Source: Bacillota bacterium (GTDB lineage Bacteria; Bacillota; Negativicutes; Sporomusales; Sporomusaceae). From it: a stretch of 64,000 nt of DNA. A program made the translations under genes and the position numbers. The notes under the pieces are model-generated. The model was not told where the DNA came from, ran no database searches, and saw only the letters and a program-made list of their open reading frames with translations. Of this stretch, positions 17,463 to 27,116 are shown in pieces (position 1 is the stretch's first letter; each line of letters begins with the position of its first letter). The DNA lies in NCBI GenBank assembly GCA_023443285.1, contig JAEZVB010000008.1, positions 12,701 through 76,700 of the forward strand, read 5' to 3'.

Positions 17463-17497
17463 GCGTGATAGAAGTCATTAATCGTCGTTTATCTAAA

Positions 17498-17547
17498 TCA
17501 AGAAAAGACCTTCAAAACTAATTTGAGTTTTGAAGGTCTTTTCTTGA
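17498..17547 (+). terminator. Strong intrinsic terminator
   Basis: Perfect 22-base arms (17498-17519 and 17526-17547) around a 6-base loop; the right arm contains the T-rich tail. The remaining bases to 17698 show no gene. Confidence 0.85.
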
Positions 17548-17698
17548 ACTCAGCTTGTCAGGGGAGGTCAGGCGGACGATGATCGGCAATAAGATGGCAG
17601 AGAGGCGGTTGGCGAGAGCTCCCTGTAAGGTAAAGTATTCTATGATAATTTTTTACATAATAGGCAGGAATCGGACGAGCGATGAAGAATAATACTGC

Positions 17699-17722
17699 TA
17701 GTTGGTTTGCCCGACAAACTAA
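17699..17722. promoter_or_regulatory. xyl operator upstream of xylR
   Basis: On the minus strand this reads TTAGTTTGT-CGGG-CAAACCAACTA, close to the Bacillus xylO palindrome (TTAGTTTGT...ACAAACTAA). Lying 38 bases before xylR it suggests autoregulation. Confidence 0.65.
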
Positions 17723-17759
17723 GTTGCACAACAAAATCGAGATAGGATGAGAGCACAAA

Positions 17760-18971
17760 ATGAAAAATGCAGATCAATTACTAGTTAAGAAAATTAATAA
17801 AATACTTGTTTTGAACACGGTTCATAAGGAAAAACCTGTTTCGCGAGCTGAAGTAGCCAAGCTTACCGGCTTGAACAAGTCAACGGTTTCTGCATTGGTA
17901 GATGAGCTCTTAGCAGAGGGACTGATTTTAGAAATAGGAATTGGCGAGTCTCAGGGGGGACGAAAACCGATTAATTTATCGATTAATCGAGACTTTGGCA
18001 GTGTGATTGGAATAGACCTCGGTGTGAATTACATATTGAGCATATTGACCAATTTTGCCGGTGAAATCATATGGGAAAAGCGGATTGCTATAAGTAAAGC
18101 CACAGACTCCCCACTGCAAAAACTTAATGAACTATTTGGGTTGATAAGAGAAACAATTAAGCAGGTTCCACAGAGTGTACGGGGTGTTATCGGTATTGGG
18201 GTCGGCGCACCCGGCATGGTGAACTATGATCAGGGCTACATTTTGTCTGCCCCTAACCTTGTATGGGAAAACATTAAGCTAAAAGATATCCTCGAAGAGG
18301 AGTTTGCCATTCCTGTATTAGTTGATAATGAGGCCAATGCAGGAGCGATTGGCGAGAAGTGGTTTGGTCTTGGAAGAAGAACGTCTGAACTTGTGTATAT
18401 CAGCGCTGGAATTGGTATTGGGGCAGGTATTGTTATCAATGACGAACTATATCGCGGTGCAAGCGGGTTGGCCGGTGAAATGGGGCATATGACTATTGAT
18501 ATTCATGGAACTAGATGTACCTGTGGCAGTATTGGTTGCTGGGAGGAGTATGCTTCTGAGAAAGCACTGTTGCGATATCTTAAGGAAAATGCTGCAAATT
18601 ATTCGGATAGCACATTATTGGCGAAGGATGCATCTGTACCGGACAATTTGAATATATTCCAAATAATAGAAGCAGCCAATCAGGGTGACCGTTTAGCCAT
18701 TGCCGGGTTAAAAAATATTGGGTATTATCTTGGCATTGGAGTTGCAAACCTAATTAACATCTTCAACCCTAAATGTGTGGTTATAGGTAATGTTTTGCCT
18801 TTGGCAGGCGATATACTTATGCGTGAATTACGGTCGGAGGTTGTAAGGCGGTCATTTTCTTACAAGTATTCTCAGGTGAAAATAGCGTCATCTGAGCTTG
18901 CAGTGAAGGCGTGTGCCTTGGGCGCAGTTGCTTTAGTTATTTCAAAAATCTACGCATCTCCGGTAGCGTAA
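17760..18971 (+). CDS. xylR: Xylose repressor, ROK family
   Basis: A 403-residue ROK protein with an N-terminal winged helix (SRAEVAKLTGLNKSTVSALV, about residues 27-46) and a sugar-kinase-like domain with the signature GIDLG near residue 83 and the zinc site CTCGSIGCWEEY near residue 257. In Bacillota such proteins repress the xylose genes and release DNA on binding xylose. It heads the xylose locus in the same direction as xylB, and xyl operators lie before both xylR and xylB. That makes the xylose assignment firm. Confidence 0.9.
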   Translation: MKNADQLLVKKINKILVLNTVHKEKPVSRAEVAKLTGLNKSTVSALVDELLAEGLILEIGIGESQGGRKPINLSINRDFGSVIGIDLGVNYILSILTNFAGEIIWEKRIAISKATDSPLQKLNELFGLIRETIKQVPQSVRGVIGIGVGAPGMVNYDQGYILSAPNLVWENIKLKDILEEEFAIPVLVDNEANAGAIGEKWFGLGRRTSELVYISAGIGIGAGIVINDELYRGASGLAGEMGHMTIDIHGTRCTCGSIGCWEEYASEKALLRYLKENAANYSDSTLLAKDASVPDNLNIFQIIEAANQGDRLAIAGLKNIGYYLGIGVANLINIFNPKCVVIGNVLPLAGDILMRELRSEVVRRSFSYKYSQVKIASSELAVKACALGAVALVISKIYASPVA

Positions 18972-19035
18972 TCTGAGTGATGACAGATAATCTTGAAGCT
19001 TAGAACAATAAGGCAATAGTTGAAAGCAGTACTTT

Positions 19036-19060
19036 TTTAAGCTTTTTAGTTTATCGGAGC
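19036..19060. promoter_or_regulatory. xyl operator upstream of xylB
   Basis: A 25-base palindrome beginning TTAGTTT and ending AACAAACTAA, matching the Bacillus xylO arms and length. It lies 57 bases before the xylB start and should be the main XylR site for the xylBAFGH genes. Confidence 0.8.
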
Positions 19061-19117
19061 AACAAACTAAATGAGTTGTATCTCTAAGTTTGAACTATGA
19101 AAGTGGGTGAGTCATTG

Positions 19118-20608
19118 ATGAATTTCCTAGGCATTGATCTTGGTACATCTGCCGTTAAGCTGCTATTAATGGATGAAAAAGGCAGTGTGATCGGAACGGT
19201 AACAAAAGACTATCCAGTCTATTATCCAGAATCTGGATGGGCTGAACAAAATCCTGAAGACTGGTGGGAAGCTACAAAAGCAGGAATCAGCGAGCTCTTG
19301 CGGACGGCCGGTATGGCGGGTACGCAGGTACGCAGTATTGGCTTAGGTGGGCAGATGCACGGTTTGGTTTTACTGGATAGAGCGAACCAGGTGTTGATGC
19401 CGGCGATGCTATGGTGTGACCAACGTACCCAGGCCGAGTGTGATTATATTACGGAAAAGCTCGGTACGGAATTGTCAAAATATACAGGCAATAAGGCGCT
19501 GGCCGGATTTACAGCACCAAAAGTATTGTGGGTGCGGCGGCATCTACCGGAAATATTCGAAAAAATCGGCCATGTTCTATTGCCCAAAGATTATATTCGC
19601 TTCAAATTAACGGGTGAGTATGCAACTGATGTATCTGATGCCTCCGGCACGTTATTTTTTGATGTGTCGAACCGGCGTTGGTCAGCAGAAATGCTGGCGA
19701 TGCTTGGACTTAGTGAGGAAGTCTTGCCGAAGTGCTACGAATCTTATGAAGTAACAGGCAACATCACGGAAGAGGCCGCTAGGTCAACCCAACTACATGC
19801 AGGAACTGAAGTAGTTGGCGGCGGCGGTGATCAGGCCTGCGGTGCGGTTGGCACTGGCGTAGTTGATCGCGGTATGGCATTGGTTGCACTAGGGACATCG
19901 GGTGTGGTATTTGCTTGTCAGGAAAAATACGCTGTGGATGATGAAAACAAATTGCATGCATTCTGCCATAGCAACGGTAAGTGGCATGTAATGGGTGTAA
20001 TGCTTTCCGCGTCTTCATGCCTAAAATGGTGGGTCGAAGAAATATTCCACTTGGACAATAGCGGCTATGCTCTTTTGCTCGAGGAAGCTGGGAAGATTCC
20101 CCCTGGTTCTGAAGGCTTGATTTTCCTGCCGTATCTTATGGGCGAACGTACCCCCTATAGTGATCCGAACGCCAGAGGGACTTTTATTGGTTTAACCATG
20201 ATGCACAGTCGGGCGCACATGACACGGGCAATATTAGAAGGCGTCTGCTTTGGTCTTAGGGATTCGCTTGAAATAATAAGGGAACAGAATATTCCAGCAC
20301 AGGTCATTCGCGTGAGCGGCGGCGGAGCCAAGAGTCTGTTGTGGCGCCAGATTCTCGCGGATATTATGGGTCTTAAGGTAGAGGTAGTTAATTCGACAGA
20401 CGGCCCAGCTTTTGGCGCAGCCATCTTAGCCGCTGTAGGTGCTGGCATTTTTGATACCGTGGAAGATGCCTGCAACAGCACAATCAAAGCCGTTTGGAGC
20501 ACCGAACCTAATCAAGAACAAGTTAAGAAATATGAGCGTGTTTATCGAATTTATCAAGGGCTGTACAGAACCCTAAAAGAAACATTTACTGAGTTGAGTT
20601 CGATATAG
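19118..20608 (+). CDS. xylB: Xylulokinase
   Basis: A 496-residue FGGY-family kinase that phosphorylates D-xylulose to xylulose 5-phosphate. Visible features: N-terminal phosphate loop GIDLGTSAVKLL, the substrate region GGQMHGLVLLD near residue 74, FLPYLMGERTPY and the ATP-binding RVSGGGAKSLLWRQILADI. The ATG at 19118 is preferred to 19097 because GGGTGAG lies 8 bases upstream and the protein then starts MNFLGIDLG as in relatives. It follows a xyl operator and precedes xylA. Confidence 0.95.
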   Translation: MNFLGIDLGTSAVKLLLMDEKGSVIGTVTKDYPVYYPESGWAEQNPEDWWEATKAGISELLRTAGMAGTQVRSIGLGGQMHGLVLLDRANQVLMPAMLWCDQRTQAECDYITEKLGTELSKYTGNKALAGFTAPKVLWVRRHLPEIFEKIGHVLLPKDYIRFKLTGEYATDVSDASGTLFFDVSNRRWSAEMLAMLGLSEEVLPKCYESYEVTGNITEEAARSTQLHAGTEVVGGGGDQACGAVGTGVVDRGMALVALGTSGVVFACQEKYAVDDENKLHAFCHSNGKWHVMGVMLSASSCLKWWVEEIFHLDNSGYALLLEEAGKIPPGSEGLIFLPYLMGERTPYSDPNARGTFIGLTMMHSRAHMTRAILEGVCFGLRDSLEIIREQNIPAQVIRVSGGGAKSLLWRQILADIMGLKVEVVNSTDGPAFGAAILAAVGAGIFDTVEDACNSTIKAVWSTEPNQEQVKKYERVYRIYQGLYRTLKETFTELSSI

Positions 20609-20668
20609 TGAGTAGTCAAAGGGAACTACACGTTGATGCATCATACTAATTTAGCGGGAGGCAAAAAT

Positions 20669-21985
20669 ATGGAGTACTTTGCAGGTATCAAAAAGGTTAA
20701 CTATGAGGGAGCAAAATCGAAGAATCCGTTTGCATTTAAACACTATAATCCTCAGGAAATCGTTATGGGCAAGACTATGGAAGAGCAGTTGCGCTTTTCG
20801 GTGGCGTATTGGCATACGTTTACCGGCGAGGGTACCGATCCCTTTGGTAGCGCCACCATGCTGAGACCTTGGGATCAATTTACCGGTATGGACAGGGCGA
20901 GAGCCAGGCTGGAAGCGGCTTTTGAGCTTTTTGAAAAACTGAATATTCCTTTCTTCGCATTTCATGATCGGGACATTGCCCCAGAGGGTGAGACACTGCA
21001 GGAGACCAACAAAAACCTTGATACTATCATTGGCATGATTAAAGAATACATGAAGACAAGTAAAGCAAGAGTGCTTTGGAATACCGCCAACATGTTCTCT
21101 CATCCCCGGTTTGTGCACGGTGCTGCTACAACTTGTAATGCCGATGTATTTGCGTACTGTGCGGCGCAGGTGAAAAAGGGTCTTGAAACCGGTAAGGAGT
21201 TAGGCGCTGACAATTATGTGTTTTGGGGTGGCCGGGAAGGCTATGAAACTCTTTTAAACACAGATCTTGGCTTGGAACTGGACAATTTGGCGAGATTCTT
21301 TCATATGGCGGTAGCGTATGCCAAGGAAATCGGTTTTAATGGACAATTCTTGATCGAGCCAAAGCCGAAGGAGCCAACCAAACACCAATATGATTTTGAT
21401 ACCCAGACAGTCTTGGGCTTCTTATCCAAATATGGCCTACAGGATTACTTTAAGATAAATGTTGAGGCTAACCACGCCACGCTGGCCGGACATAGTTTTC
21501 AGCATGAATTGAGATTCTGCAGAATTAACGGCATACTCGGTTCGGTGGATGCCAATCAAGGCGACACGCTGCTGGGATGGGATACAGATGAATTCCCGAC
21601 TGATCTATATGATACCACATTAGCCATGTACGAAATCCTGAAAAATGGCGGACTGGGAAGAGGGGGCTTGAATTTTGATGCCAAACCCAGAAGAGCCTCT
21701 TTCGAGCCAGAGGATTTGCTGCTAGCTCATATTGCCGGGATGGACAGCTTTGCTAAGGGATTGAAAGTAGCAAGTAGGTTGATCGAAGACCGGGTGTTCG
21801 AAACAATAATTGAAGAACGTTATAGCAGCTTTAGGGAAGGTATTGGCCTTGAAATTGTAGAGGGAAGGGCTAATTTCCAAACATTAGAGAGCTATGCTCT
21901 CCAAAATAAACCGATAATAAATAAATCCGGGCGTCAAGAGCAAATTAAAACCATTCTCAATCAATATCTTCTAGAGGAAGATTAA
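20669..21985 (+). CDS. xylA: Xylose isomerase
   Basis: A 438-residue class II xylose isomerase converting D-xylose to D-xylulose. Catalytic and metal regions are visible: FFAFHDRDIAPEG near residue 100, YVFWGGREGYE near 185, the metal-binding FLIEPKPKEPTKHQYDFD near 228 and the later NFDAKPRR. Length fits the family exactly. The ATG at 20669 follows GCGGGAGGC; an in-frame ATG at 20633 lacks a site. It is 60 bases behind xylB and in the same transcript. Confidence 0.97.
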   Translation: MEYFAGIKKVNYEGAKSKNPFAFKHYNPQEIVMGKTMEEQLRFSVAYWHTFTGEGTDPFGSATMLRPWDQFTGMDRARARLEAAFELFEKLNIPFFAFHDRDIAPEGETLQETNKNLDTIIGMIKEYMKTSKARVLWNTANMFSHPRFVHGAATTCNADVFAYCAAQVKKGLETGKELGADNYVFWGGREGYETLLNTDLGLELDNLARFFHMAVAYAKEIGFNGQFLIEPKPKEPTKHQYDFDTQTVLGFLSKYGLQDYFKINVEANHATLAGHSFQHELRFCRINGILGSVDANQGDTLLGWDTDEFPTDLYDTTLAMYEILKNGGLGRGGLNFDAKPRRASFEPEDLLLAHIAGMDSFAKGLKVASRLIEDRVFETIIEERYSSFREGIGLEIVEGRANFQTLESYALQNKPIINKSGRQEQIKTILNQYLLEED

Positions 21986-22168
21986 TGCATGTAATGGCAG
22001 CAGCCTTGATTGCCTCGATGTGGTAGCTTTATCTTTACTTTATATATCGTGTTAGAGGGAAAAAATAAGCGGCGCCGCTAAAACCGGAGCCGAACCGAAA
22101 GGGAGGGATCGATCGCAAAATTATTATAACAGGTGACACAAAATGCAAAGTATGGGAGGAGAAAAAGA

Positions 22169-23248
22169 GTGTTTAAAGGAAAAAGATTTGGAGTGTTACG
22201 TCTGGTAGTTGTGTGCATGCTTGCTCTAATGGTGATGGTAGCTGGCTGTACAAAGCAAGAAACTGCTAAAACGAATACTCCGCAACAAGGCAAGATCAAA
22301 ATTGGCTTAAGCATGGATGATTTAAGGCTGGAAAGATGGCAGCACGACAGGGATTTATTTGTAGAAAAGGCAAAAGAACTTGGTGCTGAAGTGGTTGTTC
22401 AATCTGCTAACGGCGATGACCAAACACAATTCTCACAATGTGAAAACCTTATTTCTCAAGGTGTAAATGTTCTGGTAATCATTCCTCATAACGGTGAAGC
22501 AATGGCTCCGATTATTGAGCAGGCGCATAAAGCAGGTATTAAGGTGCTGGCTTATGACCGTTTGATTACCAAATCCGATGTTGACTGTTATGTTTCTTTT
22601 GATAACATTAAAGTCGGCGAAATGCAAGCCGAGTCAATTGTAAAACTTACGCCTAAAGGTAACTATTTCTTGCTTGGCGGCTCACCGACCGATAATAACG
22701 CTAAGATGTTCCGCGCAGGTCAAATGAAAGTTTTGCAGCCGTTGATTGACAAAGGCGATATTAAAGTTATCGGCGATCAATGGGCTAAAGACTGGCTGCC
22801 AGAAGAAGCTCTCAAAATCATGGAAAATGCGTTAACTGCCAATAACAATAAAATTGATGCTGTTGTCGCATCAAATGACAGTACTGCCGGCGGTGCTATC
22901 CAAGCGTTGACTGCTCAGGGTTTAGGCGGAAAAGTGCCTATTTCTGGTCAAGATGCTGAACTTGCCGCTTGTCAACGAATTGTAGAAGGTCTGCAGACCA
23001 TGACTGTTTACAAACCAATCAAGAAATTAGCCACTGCTGCGGCTGAAGTTGCCGTTAAGATGGCCAAAGGAGAAGCGCCCAAAGCTGACGGTAAGGTAAA
23101 TAACGGTAAGATCGATGTTCCATCCATTCTTTTAGCTCCAATAGCTGTTGATGCCAAGAATATGGTAGAAACAGTTATAAAAGACGGTTATAACAAACTC
23201 GAAGAAGTTTACAAAAATGTTCCTAAGGATAAATGGCCTAAGATGTAA
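22169..23248 (+). CDS. xylF: D-xylose ABC transporter binding lipoprotein
   Basis: A 359-residue periplasmic-binding-protein-type lipoprotein with signal peptide and lipobox VAGC. The mature part is a sugar-binding fold of the XylF/RbsB class (KIGLSMDDLRLERWQHDRD, VNVLVIIPHNGEA, LAYDRLITKSDVDCYVSFDN, AVVASNDSTAGGAI). The GTG at 22169 follows GGGAGGA by 8 bases and gives a normal signal peptide; a longer frame from 22133 does not. It delivers xylose to XylGH encoded next. A gap of 183 bases separates it from xylA and shows no second xyl operator. Confidence 0.92.
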   Translation: MFKGKRFGVLRLVVVCMLALMVMVAGCTKQETAKTNTPQQGKIKIGLSMDDLRLERWQHDRDLFVEKAKELGAEVVVQSANGDDQTQFSQCENLISQGVNVLVIIPHNGEAMAPIIEQAHKAGIKVLAYDRLITKSDVDCYVSFDNIKVGEMQAESIVKLTPKGNYFLLGGSPTDNNAKMFRAGQMKVLQPLIDKGDIKVIGDQWAKDWLPEEALKIMENALTANNNKIDAVVASNDSTAGGAIQALTAQGLGGKVPISGQDAELAACQRIVEGLQTMTVYKPIKKLATAAAEVAVKMAKGEAPKADGKVNNGKIDVPSILLAPIAVDAKNMVETVIKDGYNKLEEVYKNVPKDKWPKM

Positions 23249-23309
23249 TCACGTGTAGGTGAGGGAGCTATCCTCCCTCACCTGCTATATATGAACGTGA
23301 GGGGATAAA

Positions 23310-24836
23310 ATGGACGAATATATTTTAGAAATGAATAACATCGTAAAGGAATTTTCCGGAGTAAGGGCGCTAAATAACATTTCCTTTAAGGTCAAAAGGG
23401 GAGAAATCCATGCACTCTGTGGAGAAAACGGCGCAGGTAAATCAACATTAATGAAAATTCTGAGCGGTGTATATCCAAATGGGACATATGACGGAGAAAT
23501 ATTTTTAAGCGGAAAAAAAGTGATCATCCGAAACATAGCAGATGCTGAACAAGCCGGCATTGCCATTATCCATCAGGAATTGGCATTGTTTAAAGAATTG
23601 CCCATATACGAAAATATCTTCGTTGGCAATGAACTGCAGCAGAGAGGTATCGTCAATATACCGGCTATGCTCGCTAAAACACAGGAACTGCTAAAAGAAA
23701 TGAAACTGAATATAAGTCCGGATACTCTCGTTAAGCATTTAGGAACCGGGCAACAGCAACTGGTTGAAATTGCTAAGGCGTTATCCAAGAACGCCCAACT
23801 TTTAATCTTGGACGAACCAACGGCTTCCTTGTCGGAGGGAGAAGTTGAGACCTTGATAGAGATATTAGGAAAGTTAAAAGCAAGAGGAGTTACCTGCATA
23901 TATATATCCCATAAGCTCGATGAAGTGTTCCGGCTGGCAGATGCCGTCACTACCATTCGAGACGGCTGCACCATCGGTTCTCACCTGATCAAGAGTCTTA
24001 CAAAAGATGATGTTGTAAGGATGATGGTAGGGCGGGAAATTAACGATTTGTACCCTAAAGAAGCCCATGCAACCGATAGGGAGATTTTATCTGTAAAAAA
24101 CTATACTGTCTATGATGGAAATGAGCCTGATAAGATACTTGTCGAAAACATAAGTTTTTCATTAAAACGCGGTGAAGTATTAGGATTTTCCGGCCTGGTA
24201 GGAGCGGGGCGCACTGAATTGGTAGCTGCTATTTGCGGTTTTCACACAGGCAATCGTAGCGGCGAAGTATATTTAGAGGGAAAGAAAATAGTCATCAAGC
24301 ATCCTAGTGATGCCTTAAAGAATGGTATTGCTATGGTTCCTGAAGATCGCAAACGCCACGGAATTATCGAATCCATGTCTGTTATGCAGAATATGACACT
24401 TGCCAACATTGAGGATTACCGACAGCGGTTAGACTGTATAGATAATTGCAAAGAATTGACAGATGCTAACACATTTATGGCAAAGTTAAAAATAAAAGCG
24501 CCGCACCTGGATGCATTGATTAAAAATCTAAGTGGCGGCAATCAGCAAAAGGTGGTTCTGGCCAAGTTTTTGCTGCGTAAATTAAAGGTGTTAATCTTGG
24601 ATGAACCAACACGCGGTATTGATGTTGGTGCAAAATATGAGATATATAATTTGATGAATCAGTTAGCTGCAGAAGGTATTGCCGTTATTATGATTTCCTC
24701 TGATTTGCCGGAAGTGCTTGGCATGGCTGACCGGATTCTTGTAATGAATGACGGTAAAATTACAGGAGAATTTATCAACAAGAATATTAATCAAGAGCAA
24801 ATCATGCACTGTGCTGTAAGGGGGGCTGCTCAATGA
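23310..24836 (+). CDS. xylG: D-xylose ABC transporter ATP-binding protein
   Basis: A 508-residue ATPase with two tandem ABC domains, usual for monosaccharide importers. Domain 1 has Walker A GENGAGKST near residue 38 and LDEPTASLS; domain 2 has the degenerate loop GLVGAGRTEL and signature LSGGNQQKVVLAKFLL with LDEPTRGIDVGAKYEI. Its stop overlaps the xylH start by 4 bases. It couples ATP hydrolysis to xylose import in complex with XylH. Confidence 0.93.
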   Translation: MDEYILEMNNIVKEFSGVRALNNISFKVKRGEIHALCGENGAGKSTLMKILSGVYPNGTYDGEIFLSGKKVIIRNIADAEQAGIAIIHQELALFKELPIYENIFVGNELQQRGIVNIPAMLAKTQELLKEMKLNISPDTLVKHLGTGQQQLVEIAKALSKNAQLLILDEPTASLSEGEVETLIEILGKLKARGVTCIYISHKLDEVFRLADAVTTIRDGCTIGSHLIKSLTKDDVVRMMVGREINDLYPKEAHATDREILSVKNYTVYDGNEPDKILVENISFSLKRGEVLGFSGLVGAGRTELVAAICGFHTGNRSGEVYLEGKKIVIKHPSDALKNGIAMVPEDRKRHGIIESMSVMQNMTLANIEDYRQRLDCIDNCKELTDANTFMAKLKIKAPHLDALIKNLSGGNQQKVVLAKFLLRKLKVLILDEPTRGIDVGAKYEIYNLMNQLAAEGIAVIMISSDLPEVLGMADRILVMNDGKITGEFINKNINQEQIMHCAVRGAAQ

Positions 24837-26017
24837 CAACTCAGCTAGAAGAAACCAATATTAAAACTGTTGCCGGTAAAAAGACCATGCTAAAATCACT
24901 GTTTAATTTTAATGTAAAAACCTATGCAATGATCATTGCGTTGATTTCGCTTTGGCTTTTTTTTAGCGTAGCAACAAACGGAGAATTTTTAAGCTCCAGG
25001 AATATTTCCAATTTATTTCGCCAGATGTCTATAACGGGTATTATATCAATTGGTATGGTTTTTATTATCATTATCGGTCATATTGATCTTTCGGTAGGCT
25101 CACTCATGGGTTTGCTCGGTGGCGTAGTAGCTATTTTGAATGTATGGTACAAAATTGACGGCATTACCGCTATAGGTATTACGCTGCTGGTTGGTCTCGC
25201 GATTGGGCTCATAAACGGTTGGCTGGTAGCCTACAAAAAAATACCATCCTTTATCGTTACCTTAGGCGGTTTTCTGGTATTTAGAGGTATACTTGTTGGT
25301 ATGACCAAAGGAACTACGGTAGCTTCGTTAGGGCCGGAAATTCGTTTTTTGGGCAACGCCTATTTAATAGACGCAATTGGCATAGTTATAGGTATAGTGG
25401 CTGTAGCTGTGATGGCCTATAATTCTATGAATCAACGGAAATTGCGGACACAGTATGGACTATCCATTCCGCCGACCCCAGTTGCTGCTATGAAGATTGT
25501 ATTTGCTGCTGTCTTAATTGGTGTACTTGTCACAGTTCTGAACTCCTACCAGGGTTTCCCTGTGCCTGTTCTTATACTAGCTATTTTCGCAGTTGTTTTT
25601 TCTTATATATTGTCTAGGACAGTATTTGGCCGACGGGTTTATGCAATTGGCGGCAATGTAGAAGCTGCTAAATTATGCGGTATCAATGTTTCAAAAATGA
25701 CGTTAGGCATTTTTGCAATGCAAGGTATGTTGGTTGCAATGGCAGGTATCATGTTGGCCTCTCGCTTAAATGCCGCATCAGTTGCCGCAGGTCAAAATGC
25801 CGAAATGGATGCGATTGCAGCTTGCGTTATTGGCGGAGCAAGCCTAGCTGGCGGTGTCGGTAGCGTAGGGGGCGCCATTATTGGGGCGCTGGTTATGGCT
25901 AGTCTGGATAATGGCATGAGTATGCTCAATATTGAGACCTTCTGGCAGTTTATTGTAAAAGGGTCGATATTGGTAGCGGCTGTCTGGTTTGATATTGCTA
26001 ACAAAAATAAGAAATAA
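24833..26017 (+). CDS. xylH: D-xylose ABC transporter permease
   Basis: A 394-residue polytopic membrane protein with about 10-12 hydrophobic helices and the XylH/RbsC-type segments IIGHIDLSVGSLMGL, IPSFIVTLGGFLVFRG, RRVYAIGGNVEAAKLCGI and VIGGASLAGGVGSVGGAIIG. It forms the channel of the xylose importer with XylG. The gene overlaps xylG by 4 bases and is followed closely by a mutarotase gene. Confidence 0.93.
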   Translation: MTTQLEETNIKTVAGKKTMLKSLFNFNVKTYAMIIALISLWLFFSVATNGEFLSSRNISNLFRQMSITGIISIGMVFIIIIGHIDLSVGSLMGLLGGVVAILNVWYKIDGITAIGITLLVGLAIGLINGWLVAYKKIPSFIVTLGGFLVFRGILVGMTKGTTVASLGPEIRFLGNAYLIDAIGIVIGIVAVAVMAYNSMNQRKLRTQYGLSIPPTPVAAMKIVFAAVLIGVLVTVLNSYQGFPVPVLILAIFAVVFSYILSRTVFGRRVYAIGGNVEAAKLCGINVSKMTLGIFAMQGMLVAMAGIMLASRLNAASVAAGQNAEMDAIAACVIGGASLAGGVGSVGGAIIGALVMASLDNGMSMLNIETFWQFIVKGSILVAAVWFDIANKNKK

Positions 26018-26048
26018 CATGGAACGTTCGTTTAAGGGTGTGAGCCGC

Positions 26049-27116
26049 ATGCTGACAAAGCGTCTATTTGGTGAGGATAATGGAAAAGAAATTTATGAAT
26101 ACACTTTGAAAAATGCAAATGGGATAGAGGTATCCTGTTTGAACTACGGGTGTGCGATTACCAGGATTATTACTCCCGACCAAAGAGGAAACTTTGAAAA
26201 CATTGTGCTGGGGTTTCAGGATTTTGAGAGTTATAGAAATAATGTCATCTATGCCGGGGTAATTGTTGGGAGAGTGGCCGGCAGAATAAAAAATGCTTGC
26301 TTCAATCTGGCAGACAAAACCTACACGCTGGCAAAAAATGATGGAAAGAATCATCTGCATGGGGGCTTGAAAGGCTTTCATAATGTAGTATGGGCTGCCA
26401 ATACCACTGAGAAGGAAAGTGAAACTACGGTTACGTTTTCTTATACCAGCCCAGATGGGGAGGATGGTTATCCCGGAACGGTGAAGATGCTAGTAACGTA
26501 CACTTTAAACGATAACAATGAGTTTGTTATTCAGTATTGTGGGACATCAGATCAAGCAACACTATTAAATCCGACCAATCATACCTATTTTAATTTGAGC
26601 GGCGATTTGAAACAGGACATAACGGATCATGTCTTACAAATTGACAGCAGCAGCTTTTTAGAACTAACAGAAGATTTGCTGCCGACAGGAAAGCTCATAG
26701 CTGCCCGCGATACTGTTTTTGATTTTCGAACCGGACGAAAAATAATTGAGGGAATTAAATCCGATGCCGCCCAAAATAAAATAGTTGGTCATGGGTATGA
26801 TCATCCATTTGTTTTGAACAGCAATAATAATAGAGAAATTGTACTAGAGGACAGGGAAAGTGGCCGCCGTGTAATTATCGAAACTGATGCAGTTGGCGTA
26901 GTACTATATACGGGAAATATGATACCCAATAATCTGGACTTTTGCGGTGTAAAATCCCAGCGATATTTAGGTCTTTGCCTGGAGACGCAAGGCTTGCCTG
27001 ATAGTATTCATCACGCTAACTTTCCTGATTGTATATTACATAAGGATCAGACTTTTTCAAAGGTAACAAAATATACCTTTAGTTGTGAGAAACGGGATGA
27101 GGAGCGACAAGCGTAG
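26049..27116 (+). CDS. Aldose 1-epimerase (mutarotase)
   Basis: A 355-residue mutarotase interconverting alpha and beta anomers of an aldose, here presumably xylose. Family marks: NYGCAITRI, HLHGGLKGFHNVVW with the catalytic His region near residue 98, NPTNHTYFNLSG near 176 with the second His, and the late ETQGLPDSIHHANFP containing the catalytic Glu. The ATG at 26049 follows AAGGGTG by 8-9 bases; ATGs at 25989 and 26019 have no good site, and 25989 lies within xylH. Its 3' end overlaps the 3' end of the convergent helD gene by 38 bases. Confidence 0.9.
   Translation: MLTKRLFGEDNGKEIYEYTLKNANGIEVSCLNYGCAITRIITPDQRGNFENIVLGFQDFESYRNNVIYAGVIVGRVAGRIKNACFNLADKTYTLAKNDGKNHLHGGLKGFHNVVWAANTTEKESETTVTFSYTSPDGEDGYPGTVKMLVTYTLNDNNEFVIQYCGTSDQATLLNPTNHTYFNLSGDLKQDITDHVLQIDSSSFLELTEDLLPTGKLIAARDTVFDFRTGRKIIEGIKSDAAQNKIVGHGYDHPFVLNSNNNREIVLEDRESGRRVIIETDAVGVVLYTGNMIPNNLDFCGVKSQRYLGLCLETQGLPDSIHHANFPDCILHKDQTFSKVTKYTFSCEKRDEERQA

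Noticed and set aside
20651..21118. Minus-strand open frame of 155 codons within xylA.
   Set aside because: It mirrors the strong coding frame of xylA, has no ribosome site and no recognisable domain.
22072..22084. GC-rich palindrome (GCGGCGCCGC) before xylF as an operator.
   Set aside because: It does not match xylO and is too short to call; it may be part of a weak attenuator or chance.
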